The notes below the pieces were generated by a model. That model worked only from the letters and a program-made list of their open reading frames with translations, searched no databases and had not been told where the DNA came from. Below, one piece after another: positions 63,257 through 64,000 of a DNA stretch of 64,000 nucleotides. The stretch covers positions 104,734 to 168,733 of the forward strand of contig CAVMBN010000174.1 of the NCBI GenBank assembly GCA_963678705.1, written 5' to 3'. The position numbers and the translations under genes were made by a program. This DNA comes from Panorpa germanica (lineage: Eukaryota; Arthropoda; Insecta; Mecoptera; Panorpidae). Positions within the stretch are counted from its first letter, which is position 1, and every line of letters begins with the position of its first letter.

Positions 63257-64000
63257 TAAATATTATCTATGTTTTTTTCATTAAACTAATTGAAATTATT
63301 TTTCTTCTTTTTATAAATAAATAGTGCTAAGTGTCTTGCATATCTACAAGGTAGGTAAGCTGTAATCCCCTGCAACTCTCAATGTAATTTATTTTACTAA
63401 CAAAAGACTAGGGAGTAAGTAAACCTTGTTTTAAGTTAAAAGCATTTTCTTTTTGTGTACGTTGTGCTGGTAGTCCAAAATATAAATGGAATGTACACAA
63501 CTTAGAATCAGCGTTGTTGAATTTTATTATAGGATGCGTTTAAATTTTTCAAATAAAATACCATAACATACACAAGTATGTTTAAACAAAGATTTACAAC
63601 GACCGCCTGCGTCTGTTTTCATTTGAACTAACTAAAGTGCAACAAACAATAACTACTACAATAAAATATCATGTTATTGTATCAGGGTAACATACAAGGG
63701 TATAATAATTAATTAAAAATGCAATAGTGTTTTCTCATGAACCATAATTGATAGAATATTTAAATTTAAACTGTAGGTATTAAAATATATTCTCTATATA
63801 ATCCACTCATTTATTTTTGGTAAAAGATCATTGGACATAAGGTAGCAACGTTGAATTCATTGAATATAAAAATCTCTCCGTTTAAAAGAAAAAGTTTGTT
63901 TTTTTTTAATTTACGTGTTGACAGGTGAGACATAGAAAGTTGAAATTTTATTAGTGTATAATAGAGACTGTCATTTATATAATCCAGTGGTTCAATTTTG
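63257..64000. other. Unassigned sequence after the BEL/Pao pol
   Basis: AT-rich with no gene recognised. It may include the BEL/Pao 3' LTR, but with only one copy in view the boundary cannot be set. Confidence 0.5.

Noticed and set aside
1..64000. tRNA, rRNA or telomeric repeat sequences
   Set aside because: I saw no cloverleaf-like or rRNA-like sequence and no TTAGG-type tandem repeat; the only tRNA-related sequences are the two copia primer sites.

Overview
The window is eukaryotic repeat-rich DNA, most likely from an insect genome and plausibly a lepidopteran one. The reasons are an R1-like LINE fragment, insect-type Copia and BEL/Pao elements, Polinton/Maverick-like DNA transposons and AT-rich spacers. 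It contains no ordinary host gene. The only host-derived coding sequence I recognise is a prominin-like fragment carried inside a retrotransposon. The species and the heterochromatic (possibly sex-chromosome) setting are inferences.

Positions 1-41,933 are one direct tandem array of a monomer of about 1.58 kb: 22 essentially complete units plus the first 22 bases of a 23rd. The array runs off the left edge of the window. About 970 bp of each unit is a decayed R1-clade LINE ORF2 fragment (reverse transcriptase palm through the C-terminal region). The remaining ~620 bp is AT-rich and unrecognised. Both reverse transcriptase catalytic motifs are already altered in the units, so a dead fragment was amplified.

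Two LTR elements are inserted in the array. Copia-1 (17,585-22,012, + strand) has 159-bp LTRs, an initiator-tRNA-Met-type primer site, a polypurine tract and a full-length gag-pol frame broken only by three in-frame TAA codons. Copia-2 (37,195-39,818, - strand) has perfect 5-bp target duplications and an internally deleted Gag-RT fusion frame. It also carries an intron-free prominin-like coding segment in the same orientation and a 3' LTR that lacks most of U3.

At 41,934 the array is cut by a Polinton-like element (41,934 to about 48,480). It has an AGTAG terminus, a small acidic gene, a broken protein-primed DNA polymerase B on the + strand and an intact-looking integrase on the - strand. 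It ends against a Gypsy/Ty3 RNase H fragment (48,484-49,010). A second related element (49,011-59,135) has inverted repeats of about 2.4 kb. Each repeat holds an intact copy of the acidic gene and the first codons of the polymerase, and the interior holds a rearranged polymerase pseudogene with a 0.9-kb tandem duplication. The acidic protein ends in four 10-residue repeats that look like SUMO-interacting motifs. The two flanks of this element differ (Gypsy on the left, BEL/Pao on the right) and share no target duplication.

From 59,136 to 63,256 lies a BEL/Pao polyprotein pseudogene, missing most of Gag. The last 740 bp show nothing recognisable. Overall the region is a nested transposon graveyard in and beside a macrosatellite. 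The two items most worth following are the prominin-carrying Copia derivative and the TIR-encoded acidic repeat protein.
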